Shown: positions 6,558 to 16,800 of the stretch, piece after piece | Numbering within the stretch: the stretch's first letter is position 1 | How the letters are laid out: each line of letters opens with the position of its first letter | Assembly: GCA_002491115.1 (NCBI GenBank) | Contig: DKVI01000117.1 | Span: 1 to 18,874, forward strand | Reading direction: 5' to 3' | Origin: Lachnospiraceae bacterium UBA7182 | GTDB lineage: Bacteria > Bacillota > Clostridia > Lachnospirales > Lachnospiraceae | DNA: 18,874 nt | Program-made: the position numbers and the translations under genes | Notes under the pieces: generated by a model | Database searches by the model: none | Told to the model about the DNA's origin: nothing | The model's input: the letters and a program-made list of their open reading frames with translations, nothing else

Positions 6558-6602
6558 AAAGTCTCTGGAATTTGTCACAGAAGCTTCGTGTATGCGTTTT
6601 TC
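6544..6602 (+). terminator. Riboswitch-controlled transcription terminator
   Basis: AAAAACGCATACAC (6544-6557) pairs perfectly over 14 bp with GTGTATGCGTTTTT (6588-6601); the T-tract forms the base of the right arm and continues into TCTT. It begins 45 nt after the aptamer, so control is by premature termination and not by ribosome-site occlusion. Confidence 0.88.
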
Positions 6603-6921
6603 TTATGGACAGGATAATAATAGACCAGAAGGCCTGTTATTATAACGGTTCTGCTTTTGGAAGGATCGAATAGCAGAGCCGGGCAGTACCCGTTGCCGGA
6701 GGTGGCTCCGATTTGCGGCGGCGGCTGAGGAGTTTTATGAGGAAGGAGGATTAACGAAGATGAGGAACAGATTTATTTGAGAAGGGGGAGAATATCCCCG
6801 ATAGAAGGAGTTTGTTTCAAGTTACAATCTCCGGCAAGCCGGAGAAAACGCACAGCGGCGGACAAAAAGCCGGCATGAATGGCTGTGCGGAGAAAAAAAT
6901 TAGAAAAAGGAGACTAATTGC
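6603..6921 (+). other. Long structured leader between riboswitch and first gene, with a possible relic ORF
   Basis: There is no annotatable gene in this 319-nt stretch. Hairpins are seen at GGTTCTGCT/AGCAGAGCC (about 6647-6680), CTCCGGC-AA-GCCGGAG (6829-6844) and CGCACAGC/GCTGTGCG (6849-6889); none is followed by T, so they are not terminators. ATG 6605 reads 22 codons to a TAG without a ribosome binding site. A different frame is open from about 6649 through FAAAAEEFYEEGGLTK to TGA 6778-6780. A strong GGAAGGAGG (6741-6749) precedes ATG 6760, which opens only a six-codon frame (MRNRFI). It may be a leader peptide region, a decayed small gene, or simply mRNA-stabilising structure. Confidence 0.4.
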
Positions 6922-7818
6922 ATGAAAAAGAGAATTATTTCAACAATGTTGGCATTAACTATGGTTGCATCTATGAGCATCCCGACCTTTGCGGCTACTA
7001 CAGACCCGAACTTTACGACGGCACCTGGAACAGCGTTTTCTACACCGGTCACAGCGGGTAACAGTGTAACACTTAAAGTGGGCCCCGCGAATGACAGATA
7101 TGTATTCTCCGGATATACGAGCAAAACAGATGCGGAGACCAAGACTCTGTTTCTTCCGATCGAATATGGTGACGATATTATAAACAAGCCAGTTGTTACA
7201 GGCGCAACGGAGATTACATCTGTGACTCCCAGCGTATGGGCAAGCAATGTGGAAGTAACTGCAAAAAGCGGTACATACGGACCAGCCAGTTTCACGGCAT
7301 ACAATGATGCTGTGGGCGAAAGCGCTTATGTAGATATGACCGTATATGTTGAAGCAGACGCGGCTACGGATGTGGCGGATGCTGAAAAGGTTAAAGTTAT
7401 AGTACATAATGCAAGTACCCGGGGCGTTGCAATGAATGAGGACAAAGAAAATCTGACAGTTAAGCCGGCCGAAGACAGCGCTAATAATCCTTTTAAAGAT
7501 TCTGCTGGCGCGGCACAGTCTTATCCGACGGCTGCGGATGCGTTATATAGTCTGATGGATGCAGGAGCGGTTTCCTTTACACAGTCGGGTGGCTACGTTA
7601 GTGAGATTACGGACAGTAAAGGCAATAAACTTGAGCCGTATACAAGCCCTGATTGGACTTATTATGGATGGAACTATTGTATAATCCGGAATAAAGAGAT
7701 TGTTCCTGAAACCGAAGTTATGAGCGCGTCTGTAGTGCCGGTACAAGAAGGGGATACGGTGTGCTGGGCATATGGAACGACAGACGAAGCTAATATTTAT
7801 TTTGAATCTTTGAAATAA
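6922..7818 (+). CDS. Secreted DUF4430 (transcobalamin-like) protein, candidate corrinoid-binding protein
   Basis: Exported 298-residue protein. A signal peptide (KKR, hydrophobic core, cleavage near A24/A25 in PTFAATTD) has no lipobox cysteine. No LPxTG motif or C-terminal membrane segment is present, so the product is probably released. Residues about 30-150 form a beta-rich region. Residues about 155-286 resemble DUF4430: YPTAADALYSLMDAGAV, then GGYVSEI, GWNYCIIRNKE and a final VQEGDTVCWAYG; this is the domain related to the beta-domain of transcobalamin and intrinsic factor. C253 and C281 may form a disulfide. AAGGAGA lies 8 bp before the ATG. It is the first gene after the cobalamin riboswitch, so low corrinoid should induce it. 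Corrinoid binding is inferred from domain plus riboswitch. A different ligand, or a structural role, remains possible. Confidence 0.85.
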   Translation: MKKRIISTMLALTMVASMSIPTFAATTDPNFTTAPGTAFSTPVTAGNSVTLKVGPANDRYVFSGYTSKTDAETKTLFLPIEYGDDIINKPVVTGATEITSVTPSVWASNVEVTAKSGTYGPASFTAYNDAVGESAYVDMTVYVEADAATDVADAEKVKVIVHNASTRGVAMNEDKENLTVKPAEDSANNPFKDSAGAAQSYPTAADALYSLMDAGAVSFTQSGGYVSEITDSKGNKLEPYTSPDWTYYGWNYCIIRNKEIVPETEVMSASVVPVQEGDTVCWAYGTTDEANIYFESLK

Positions 7819-7832
7819 ACTGTTATTATCAC

Positions 7833-7868
7833 AAAAATAGGGAAGGCTTTAAAACCTTCCCTATTTTT
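7833..7868 (+). terminator. Intergenic terminator or attenuator between the DUF4430 gene and the giant gene
   Basis: AAAAATAGGGAAGG (7833-7846) pairs perfectly with CCTTCCCTATTTTT (7855-7868) around CTTTAAAA. The giant gene follows 19 bp later with no visible promoter between, so partial read-through is the likely route to the distal genes, giving much less giant protein than the first product. Confidence 0.8.
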
Positions 7869-7887
7869 GAGAAGAAGGGGGATATAG

Positions 7888-10800
7888 ATGAGAATAAAGT
7901 TAAAAATTTGTAGTCTGTTATGGGGCTTCCTGTATTTATTTTGTCTCTTTGATTTGGTATCTAATGCAGAGCAGACCGAAGGTCAGGTGGTAAAGCTTCA
8001 GTATAATAATGCAATACAAATACAGAACGAAGAGGGAACTGAAGTTTCCATAAATGTAGACGGTGAGGGGAATAAGACATTTTCGGCTGAACCGGGAATT
8101 TACCGGTATACATGCGGAAATGGTGCGGACGGTTTTTTTGAGATAACAGAGAAGACCAGTGAGATTGATCTGAGAGAAGTGTCTTTTAATACGGTAAAGC
8201 CGTATGTATGGAATGTCACAAACCCGGGATACATTCAGGTGTTTGACGAAAAGAAAGAAAGGGAATTTCACCATACAGCAGGCAGTGAGTGGGAGTTTGT
8301 CCTTCCACGCCAGGGAGGGGACAGCTATTACAATTTTACATATACGCCATATGATGAGAAGTATCTTCCTGTTGACGGGCATTTTTATGTTTATCGGGAT
8401 ACTTATTTTGAAGCATTAAATCTTTCGGATAGCGGAAGAATTCCTTATCTGCAGAAAAAATATGTTAATATAAGGGTACCGAAGGATACAGAAGTACTGA
8501 CGACCTGGCAGTTGAAATTTTATACGGCGCGTAATTATCAGACATATGAATATACAGTAGACGGAGATTACTGGATTTACGAAAACGTCCCCATGGAATT
8601 TACTTTTATGTTTCGCAAAGAAGGATATGTAACAAGATATTCTGACGACCTGGAATCAATAGGGACGTGGGATGCAGACCATAAAGTAATCACCATAGAA
8701 GAATTAAAAGAAAATCCTCATCAGATTATCCGGGATATAGGGGATACAGGATATTTTTCCAGTATGATGACGAACCTTCCGGAAGACAGTGTAATCAACC
8801 TGGAAGTCGGAGAATATTTTGACCTGGTTCCCCTGCGCGCGTGGCAGGCGGTTTCCAGTATCGGAGGGAACGATTATAATGATCCAGGATGGCATTATGA
8901 GGTCGTAAAAGGCGGAGCGAATATAGTATCTGTAGAGCAGACAAAAGACGATGAGATCGGGCAGTTTGGCCGGATAAAAGCGCTTAAAGCAGGGTCGGCA
9001 GTAGTTGCCTTCTGGTATGACGCCATGGAAACTGCATCCAGCAGCGATAATGATAAGAATGGTTTACATACATTTGGCGCCTTATGGCCGGAATTGACAG
9101 GAGTCGCGATAGTCAATGTGACAGAAGCCGGCCAGGAGGTTTCGGGAGTAAAAATTACAACGAACATAGATATAACAGAAGGAAGAACTCTTTATTATCT
9201 GAAGAGCATAACAGATGCCCAGGGTGTTAAAACGATAATAGCGGATGAAACCGGAAGTGAAGCAACGGCAAAGTATACCTTTACTCCCACGGCGGAGGAT
9301 ACAGAAGGAAATGCGTTGCCTATTACTAGCGTAAAGGTAAACAAGATACAGCTTAAAGCTGAGGATGGTAAATTAAATTCTATTACTAATAATGATTATC
9401 TGATCGATAGTAGAAAAACAAATTGGAAAAATGTGGTATCAAATGGAGATGGGAGTTATACATTATCCCTTCCGGAGGGACGGAATGTTATAAAAGTTTC
9501 ATACCTAAAAAATGTGGCATACCATGTTATATTTGTGCGGGGAATTGATGTTGTGGTTGATAACTTATACAACAAAGGAAATCCCCTGGCGGTTGGAGAT
9601 ACTGCCAGAATTCAGTTGAAAGGACTGATACCGCCCATATTTAAAATGGGAGCCATTTACAATCCCAGCGGTATTGCTTATGAGTGTAAAGCAAATGGGA
9701 AAGACTTTAGCGCAGGGTTTGGACAGTACATGGAAGAAGTCAGCTTTAACCTGCCGATGACAGAAGAAGATGAAGGAACCTATGTATTCAGCAAAGGTTC
9801 TATTACAGGCGCGTCCTGGGGGGCGACAAGCGAGCTTCACCGCCTTTTGACAAGAAACTCTATGGCAGGTTATTGGAGCGGCGGGGATAATCCCATGATT
9901 GACTATGGAAAGCTGGCGGATATGCCAGAATTTTCCTTTGAAGTATTGCCGCAGGAAGATGAAGAGGAAAACAAAGCCCGTACGGCAGGGATGCTAAAAG
10001 GGTTGCGCATAATGCCTTTTAATTCAGAGGAAGCTTCTATATACAAAGCTTTCTGGCATACAAATTATGGCAGTGTTCCACAGAACCGAACTGATACAAT
10101 AGCTGAGGGCAGTAGTGGGACATATCCATATATTTATGTTGGCGCCTACCCTTTAAATGATCCGGAAAATGTAAAATTACTGGTAAGGTATTGGTCGGAA
10201 GACAATCCTTCGATCTATGGAGTCAGGCAAATACCGGTTGCAGAGATTAAATCAATCCATAAGGAAAACGATGCGCTTACGGCGGTTCCAATTGTAGAGA
10301 CGAAATACATTGATGAAGATACGTCAATAAATATAGAAGTCATTGTGGTGCCAAAAGACGGAGATCCAATGACCTATGCTTATCATATAGATATGACGAG
10401 TTCTGCGAGAATAGGGCTTGCAGATCTGGAACTTACAGCTACAAAGGGAAGCGGTGTACTGGGCAGGAACGATGGAATTCTGGAAACAAAAAAAACATTT
10501 TCCTATAAACCTGAAGGAAGTGAGGAAGAAGTAACACAAACGTTTGGCTATGGATATATAGGGACACAGACAGAATTCAGCACATCTGTTCCCAATGAGA
10601 CAGACAGGATTGATTTGACATATTCGTTGAACTATCCTCGTTTTAAACAAATCAAAGTGAGGAATAGAACAACTGCGGAAGAAGTTGTTACGGATTATAA
10701 CAGTGAAATTAACTATGACAGTTTTAATACCACTATCAGCTTAAATGAAGGCATTAATTCAGTGGAAATAGAATGTATACCTTATGAGACAGGCTATTCT

Positions 10801-13800
10801 CAGAAAACTGCTGTATATAAGGTGGATATCGTCCGCCGTCCGGCTAAAAAGCAGATTTCATTTTCTGTCTTAGATGGAGAGACATTACTGGATCAGGCTT
10901 CTGTTACTGTGCTTCAGAACGGAAAGAAGCAGAAAGCGAATGAAACAGATGCTTATACTTTCGCATTGGAGGATGGAAACTATACTTATTATGTATCGAG
11001 ACCGGGATACGAGGTTATTTCCGCAGATTTTAACGTAAACAGTCAGGAAGGAACGAGGACAATTCTGGTTCCTGGTGACAGACAGGCATGGAGAAAACTG
11101 GAACTTTCAGAAGGGGAAGTTACTGTGCGGATTGCAGGGCAGCAGGATGTGTATTGTCCAACCAGGAAAGTTAGAATTGAATCGCCGGAGGAGATGTTGG
11201 ATCTGGCAAAGAAAAGCTATGTACAATATAACCATGGCGGTTATACCGTGCTGCATGCTTTAATAGATGCCTGCAATGAGAAAAAGCTGAGCTTTAATTG
11301 TAGGAATGGTATCTTAATTCCAAGAAGTACAATAGATAGTGAAAGCCTTGGAGCAAATACGGGATGGGTGTGCGAGGTAAATGGAAGTGTTATTACTTCA
11401 GAAGAAATTGCAAATACTTTAGTTAAAGCAGACGACAAAATTGAATATTACTATAACTCCGACTATGTAAATATGCTGCGGGCATGGCTCACACCGGAGA
11501 GAGGCGAGATGGAGCGCAGGAACGGGGAATCCGTTACTCTGACTTTGTACGGGAAAAAACCGGGAGAGCCGGACGATAAGGCAAAAGTATTGTCGGATAT
11601 CAGAATCTATGAAGGAAATAAACTGATTGCTACAACCAATAATGACGGGCAGGCAGTCATCTCATCAGATATGTTTTCCACTTTAGGCAGTCACTATTTG
11701 ACTGCACGGAAAGAAGAAGAAGGGAAGAATATACTGACCGCCACGTTAAGTATGATAACCCTTTTGCAGGACAGCGGCTATGAAGCTGTACCCGGCAAAG
11801 TGACGGTATCTTTCCGATTGATTGGGGATACAAAACACGGAGGGGAAAATCCGTCAGAACACAAATATACTACATGGATAAAGACTCAGGAACACACGTT
11901 TGAGGTAGAGGATATTAATGCTCCTTCTGTAACAGTGGGGATGGTTTTGAAGAAAGCATTGGAAGAAGCTAATCTTACCTGTGTGGGATTGGAAGATAAC
12001 TATATTAAATCCATCACAGCCCCTGCAACATGCGGAGACTTTTCGCTGGAAGAATTTTCAAATGGGAAAAATTCCGGATGGATGTATACAATAAATGGGG
12101 TGCATCCGGGAATAGGTGTGAATGAGCAGTATGTAGAACCGGGTGATGAGATCATATTCCATTACATAGACGATTATAAGACTGAAGAAGCCGACAGGCT
12201 GGATGGTGATGGCGGCGGCAATGCGTCCACCTGGAACAAGTGGCTGGAAGCAGAGGATGAGACGCCGGGGGCCAGGGAAAAAGCACAGGTTATGGCAGGC
12301 CATATCCTGGAAGCAGGGTCGGCTGATGCGGTCATGCTGGAACAGGAAGAAATGATCCGGCGGGCGCGGGAAGAGTATGACGCCCTGAGCCGTGAAGAAA
12401 AGAGTTATGTATCAGAGGAAGCATACACGCTTCTCATTGACGCGGAGCGTATCATACAGATTCTGAAGGATTCCAAAGCGGAGGCAGCGGCGATTACAGA
12501 GCTGATCCAGTCGCTTCCGGGTGAGATTCAGACACTTCAGGATAAGATCAGTGCGGATACAACACAGACTGACGCAGAAGAGACGGATACACAGGCGGAA
12601 GTTAAGAGCGGCAGTACAGGTTCATCCCTGAATGCGAAAGCTTCCGGGTATACAGCCGTTCCCGGACGCGCGGCGCTTTCCGTTCAGTCAGCGGCGTCCA
12701 GGAACGCTTACCGGAACATGAGGACTTACCGGAATACGGACGCGTACCATGCTTACGGTTCTTTCAGGACCATGAGTGTATCTGCGCCGGTAACGGTTCC
12801 GGATAACGGGGAAGCTTCCGATGGAACGGACGGTTCCAAAGAGTCCGGAAGCTCCGACGGAAACGATGACGGCGGTGACCCTGACGGCGCCGGCGAGGCC
12901 GACGAACCCGGAAACTCTGACGCGTCCGAAGATACAGACGGATCAGAGGACAAAACGGATACAGACATTGTAAAAGAAACGCCTGACCGGGAAGAGACCA
13001 CTGGCAAAACAGATAACGCGGAAGCGGATATGCAGACGGAAGACGAGATCTTCGCGGCTATCAAAGCGGTCCATGAGAAAGTAACAGAAGCAAGGCTTCG
13101 TTATAACAGGCTGAACGGGATCGCAAAGCGCCTGATCGCGGAGGATACATTGCAGACTCTGGTTACTGCGGAGACTGAGCTGCAGGCGCTGATGGAGAAG
13201 CAGGGCGCGGATGCAAGGATCTTAAAAGAAGAGATCGCGGCGCTGCCTGACCTTGATTCGCTGACGCCGGATGATGCGGATGCGGTAGACGCAGTGGAAA
13301 AAGCGGTTCTTCACTATACTGCATGGAAGGATGTGGATACAAAGCTTACTTCAGAGGAGATCGCGCGGTGCGAAGCGGCGAAAGCGGCCATCGAGAAGCT
13401 TAGAAACGACGAAAAAGATAAAGAAGCGGCCAGAGAAGTGGAAGCAGTCTTAAGCACACTGCCCCAGGCAGAGACGCCCCTCCTTTCCTGGAAAGGGCAG
13501 GCGGAAGCGGCAAGAAAAGCTTATGACGGCCTGACCGCCGACCAGCAGAAATGGGTTCCGTCAGAGCTTGTGGAACGCCTGACAGCCCTGGAAGCGAAGC
13601 TGAACGAACTGGAAACACAGGCAAAAGAAGCGAAAGCGCTGTTGGAAGCGCTGCCGCCGGCAGACCAGGTAACGCTGGAACATGCACAGCAGATCGAAGC
13701 GGCCAAAGCGGCTTACGACGCTCTGAGTACGGACCAGAGACAGCTTATAAAGAAAGACCTGTCCGAACGGCTGACGGAAGTAACGGCAGTACTGAATAAC

Positions 13801-16800
13801 CTGAACATGGAAGAAGCAGGGAAGGTCCTTGACCTGATCCATGCCCTTCCCAAAGCAGAAGCCCTTACCCTTAGCCACAGGGAAGCGCTGGAAGCGGCCA
13901 GGAAAGCGTACGACGCTTTAAGCGAAGCGCAGAAAACCATTTTCGCGCAGGATGCGGAAGGCTTAAAGACACTGGAAGCGCTGGAAGCGAAGATGATTGT
14001 CTTAAAAGAGATGGATTATAAGTTCATCGACCGGATCGTCGGCCTTGGGGTCGGGCAGAAAGCTGTGATGACTGTTACCAAAGGAAATGATCCGCAGGCC
14101 GTGGCGGTCACATTGACTTCCCTTAACCCGGAAGTGGCGACGGTGGACGAATCTGGCACGGTGACAGGCGTCGCGGAAGGCCAGGCGAAGATCAAAGCGA
14201 CTGTCCCGGCGGACGGGGCGGAGATCATCGGGACCGTGAACGTATATCCGGAAGCGCCCGTACGGATTCAAAGAGGCGCGGAGACGCTGAAAGTCGGCGA
14301 GACCGACCGGATCACCGTAACGTATGTGCCGGAAACCATGGGTACAGGCGCGACGGTGGGATATGTATCCTCCAATGAGGAACTTTTGACCGTAGACGCG
14401 GACGGCGTGGTGACGGCAGTCGGTTACGCCGAAAACAACGCGGTGACTGTCAGCACAGTCGTCACGCTGGCGGACGATACGAGGATCAGGGAGACATTCG
14501 GGTATACCGTCCTTCCGAAAGACCCGGACAATCCGGATAATCCGGATAACCCTGACAACCCGGATAACCCTGACAATCCGGACGATCCGGGGAAAGATAC
14601 CGTTGTCCTGTACGCGGTCAGAGGGCTTGATACGGTTTTGAGCGATGTAAAACTTCCGGAAGGTTTTACATGGATCAGCGATGAGACGACGGAATTAGAC
14701 CAGTTCTCCGGCAGGGAGACCCGGTTCTCGGCCAAAGACGCGGCCGGAAACGAGATGACCGTCCGGGTAAGGACAGCATCCTTCACGGCATCGTTTACGA
14801 AGCTTCCGGAAAAGATCGGCACAGGTCTGGAAGCATCCGACATACAGGCGTCTTACCAGGTGAAAGGTGTCAGCGAAGAAGAGCTGGCAAAGATTCTGGC
14901 AGACAGGAACCTGCACCTGGCCTGGGCGTTCACAGGCACGCCGGCGGGCAAAGCCGAGATCAGCGAGGTTGACGAAACCGCGGGCACGGCGAAGATCAGG
15001 GGCATAAGCCCGGCGTCCATGACCGTCAAAGCGACATTGAACGCGGGAGGCTCACCTCTTGCAGAAGACAGCCGGAAAGTAACCGTCGTGGATATGAAAG
15101 GCCAGGCGGCGGCGCAGGTGGATATCCGCCTGACCGTGGACGGGGAGGGAGTTAAGCCCGAAGACGGCGTCCATGTACTGGATCTGGAAGAGAAGGACAA
15201 AGAATGGATACTGGAGAACCGGACGGAACCCGCCGGTACGAAGATCACATATAAATCCAGCGACCCGTCTGTCATTAAAATCGGGCAGACGACAGGTACG
15301 AACACATCCGTCCGCATCCTGAAGTCCGGCTATGCGATCGTGACAGCCACGGCAAATGACGCGTTAAAGTCCACGCAGGAGATCCGCATCCGCGTGACCG
15401 ACCGGACAGAAGCCGGCATTCGTCTAAGCAGCGACCGTATGACCATCAACCTGCAAAAAGGCGGAGAGACACTGAACGTATACAACGCTTTCCGCGGCAG
15501 GCTGACCAAAGCAGAGATTAGCGATGCAGATTTTATTGCGGAAGTTGCAGGCGACGAGACCGTGCGTGTATCTGTAAGAGACGGCGTGACAGCTTCAAAG
15601 GCGAGAACTGTTACCATAAAGGTAACGGTGGAAGGTGAAGGCGTCTCCCATGAGAAGCCATTTGACTTAAAGATTGCGGTTGTCGATCAGAAGCCGTCCG
15701 TCACCGTAAGACAGCTTACGAGCGCGGATCCGTTTGCGGGAAAAGACGCGAAGTTTGCCATCGGCGCTTCCGGCGAGACGATAAAAGCAGTCCTGTTCGG
15801 GACGACAGCAGAACTGGAAGAGTCGGGTACAGAGGACGGCGTATGGATACTGCCTGCAAAATACCTGACAGACGGAACCAACAAGGGAACCTTCACCATC
15901 CGCCTGGACGGCTATAAGGACGCGGCAGAAAAGAAAAACGTCACCGTGAAGACAGAATCCCCGGCGCTTACGCTCAGCGCGTCATCGGGTGTTGTCTACA
16001 CCAGAGGAACGGACGTGGCCTCCGGAACGATGCAGGTCAGAATCCTGGATAAGAAGACCAAAGCAGGTTACGACTTATCCGGTCTGGAAGCAGGAGCGCT
16101 TACGGTAGACGCAGGCTATCAGGCAGAAGTGACGGACGAAGAAAACGGCCTGATTGAGATCACGGCGGACAATGCGCCGGCCGGCAGGAGCCAGAAGATT
16201 ACGCTTACCCTTACGGGCGCAAACGATTCCAGGAAGACGCTGGGCTTTACCGTAAAGAAAGCGGATATTGGAAAAGCTGCCCTGCAGTTGGAAAGCAGGA
16301 GTCTTACTCTCTATGATTACGGCGATCTGGGAGATACGGAGACCGTATATCAGGTATATACGGGGCTTACGCTTAAAGGCTGCGGCGCACTGCCCAAAGA
16401 CGTGGCGGAAAGCCTGGAGATTACGAACGCGGACGGTTCTGACAACGAGTATACAGGCTATGACCAGAAGACAGGACAGATCGCGGTGAAGGTAAAAGGA
16501 GGTACGATCACAGGAACACAAAACGAGAAAGTCAGCGTGACGCTCCCGAGGGATGCCTTCGGAGCAGACGATAACGGCAATCCATGGCTGAGTAAAGACC
16601 TGAAAGTCCAGCTGAAACTGAAACTGGTGCAGACAGAAGTGAGCGCAAAGAACCTGATTAAAAAGGTGGCGGCGAAAGGAAAGATCGACGTCCTTGACCG
16701 CAGCGCATCCGGTCTGACCCTGACACCGTCCTTCAAAAACCTGACCACAGGCGCGAAGGTGACGGGCGTGAGGCTGACAGGGAGCGATGCCCACCTCTTC

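Noticed and set aside
6157..6578. Three overlapping minus-strand frames covering the promoter and riboswitch
   Set aside because: The plus-strand cobalamin aptamer and terminator explain the sequence; the frames have no recognisable protein features.
6254..6579. 9-mer TTTGTCACA repeated at 6254-6262 and 6571-6579, on either side of the aptamer
   Set aside because: The repeat is direct, not complementary, and I find no shared pairing partner; chance or minor significance.
6849..6889. ACGCACAG motif resembling the start of a c-di-GMP-I riboswitch
   Set aside because: The later conserved elements (the GACGCAAAGCCTCCGG-type block and receptor helix) are missing; the segment folds as a simple hairpin CGCACAGC/GCTGTGCG.
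14524..14586. Short tandem repeat that could suggest a CRISPR or minisatellite
   Set aside because: Units are 9 bp, in frame, and encode Pro-Asp-Asn with varying codons; it is a protein linker.
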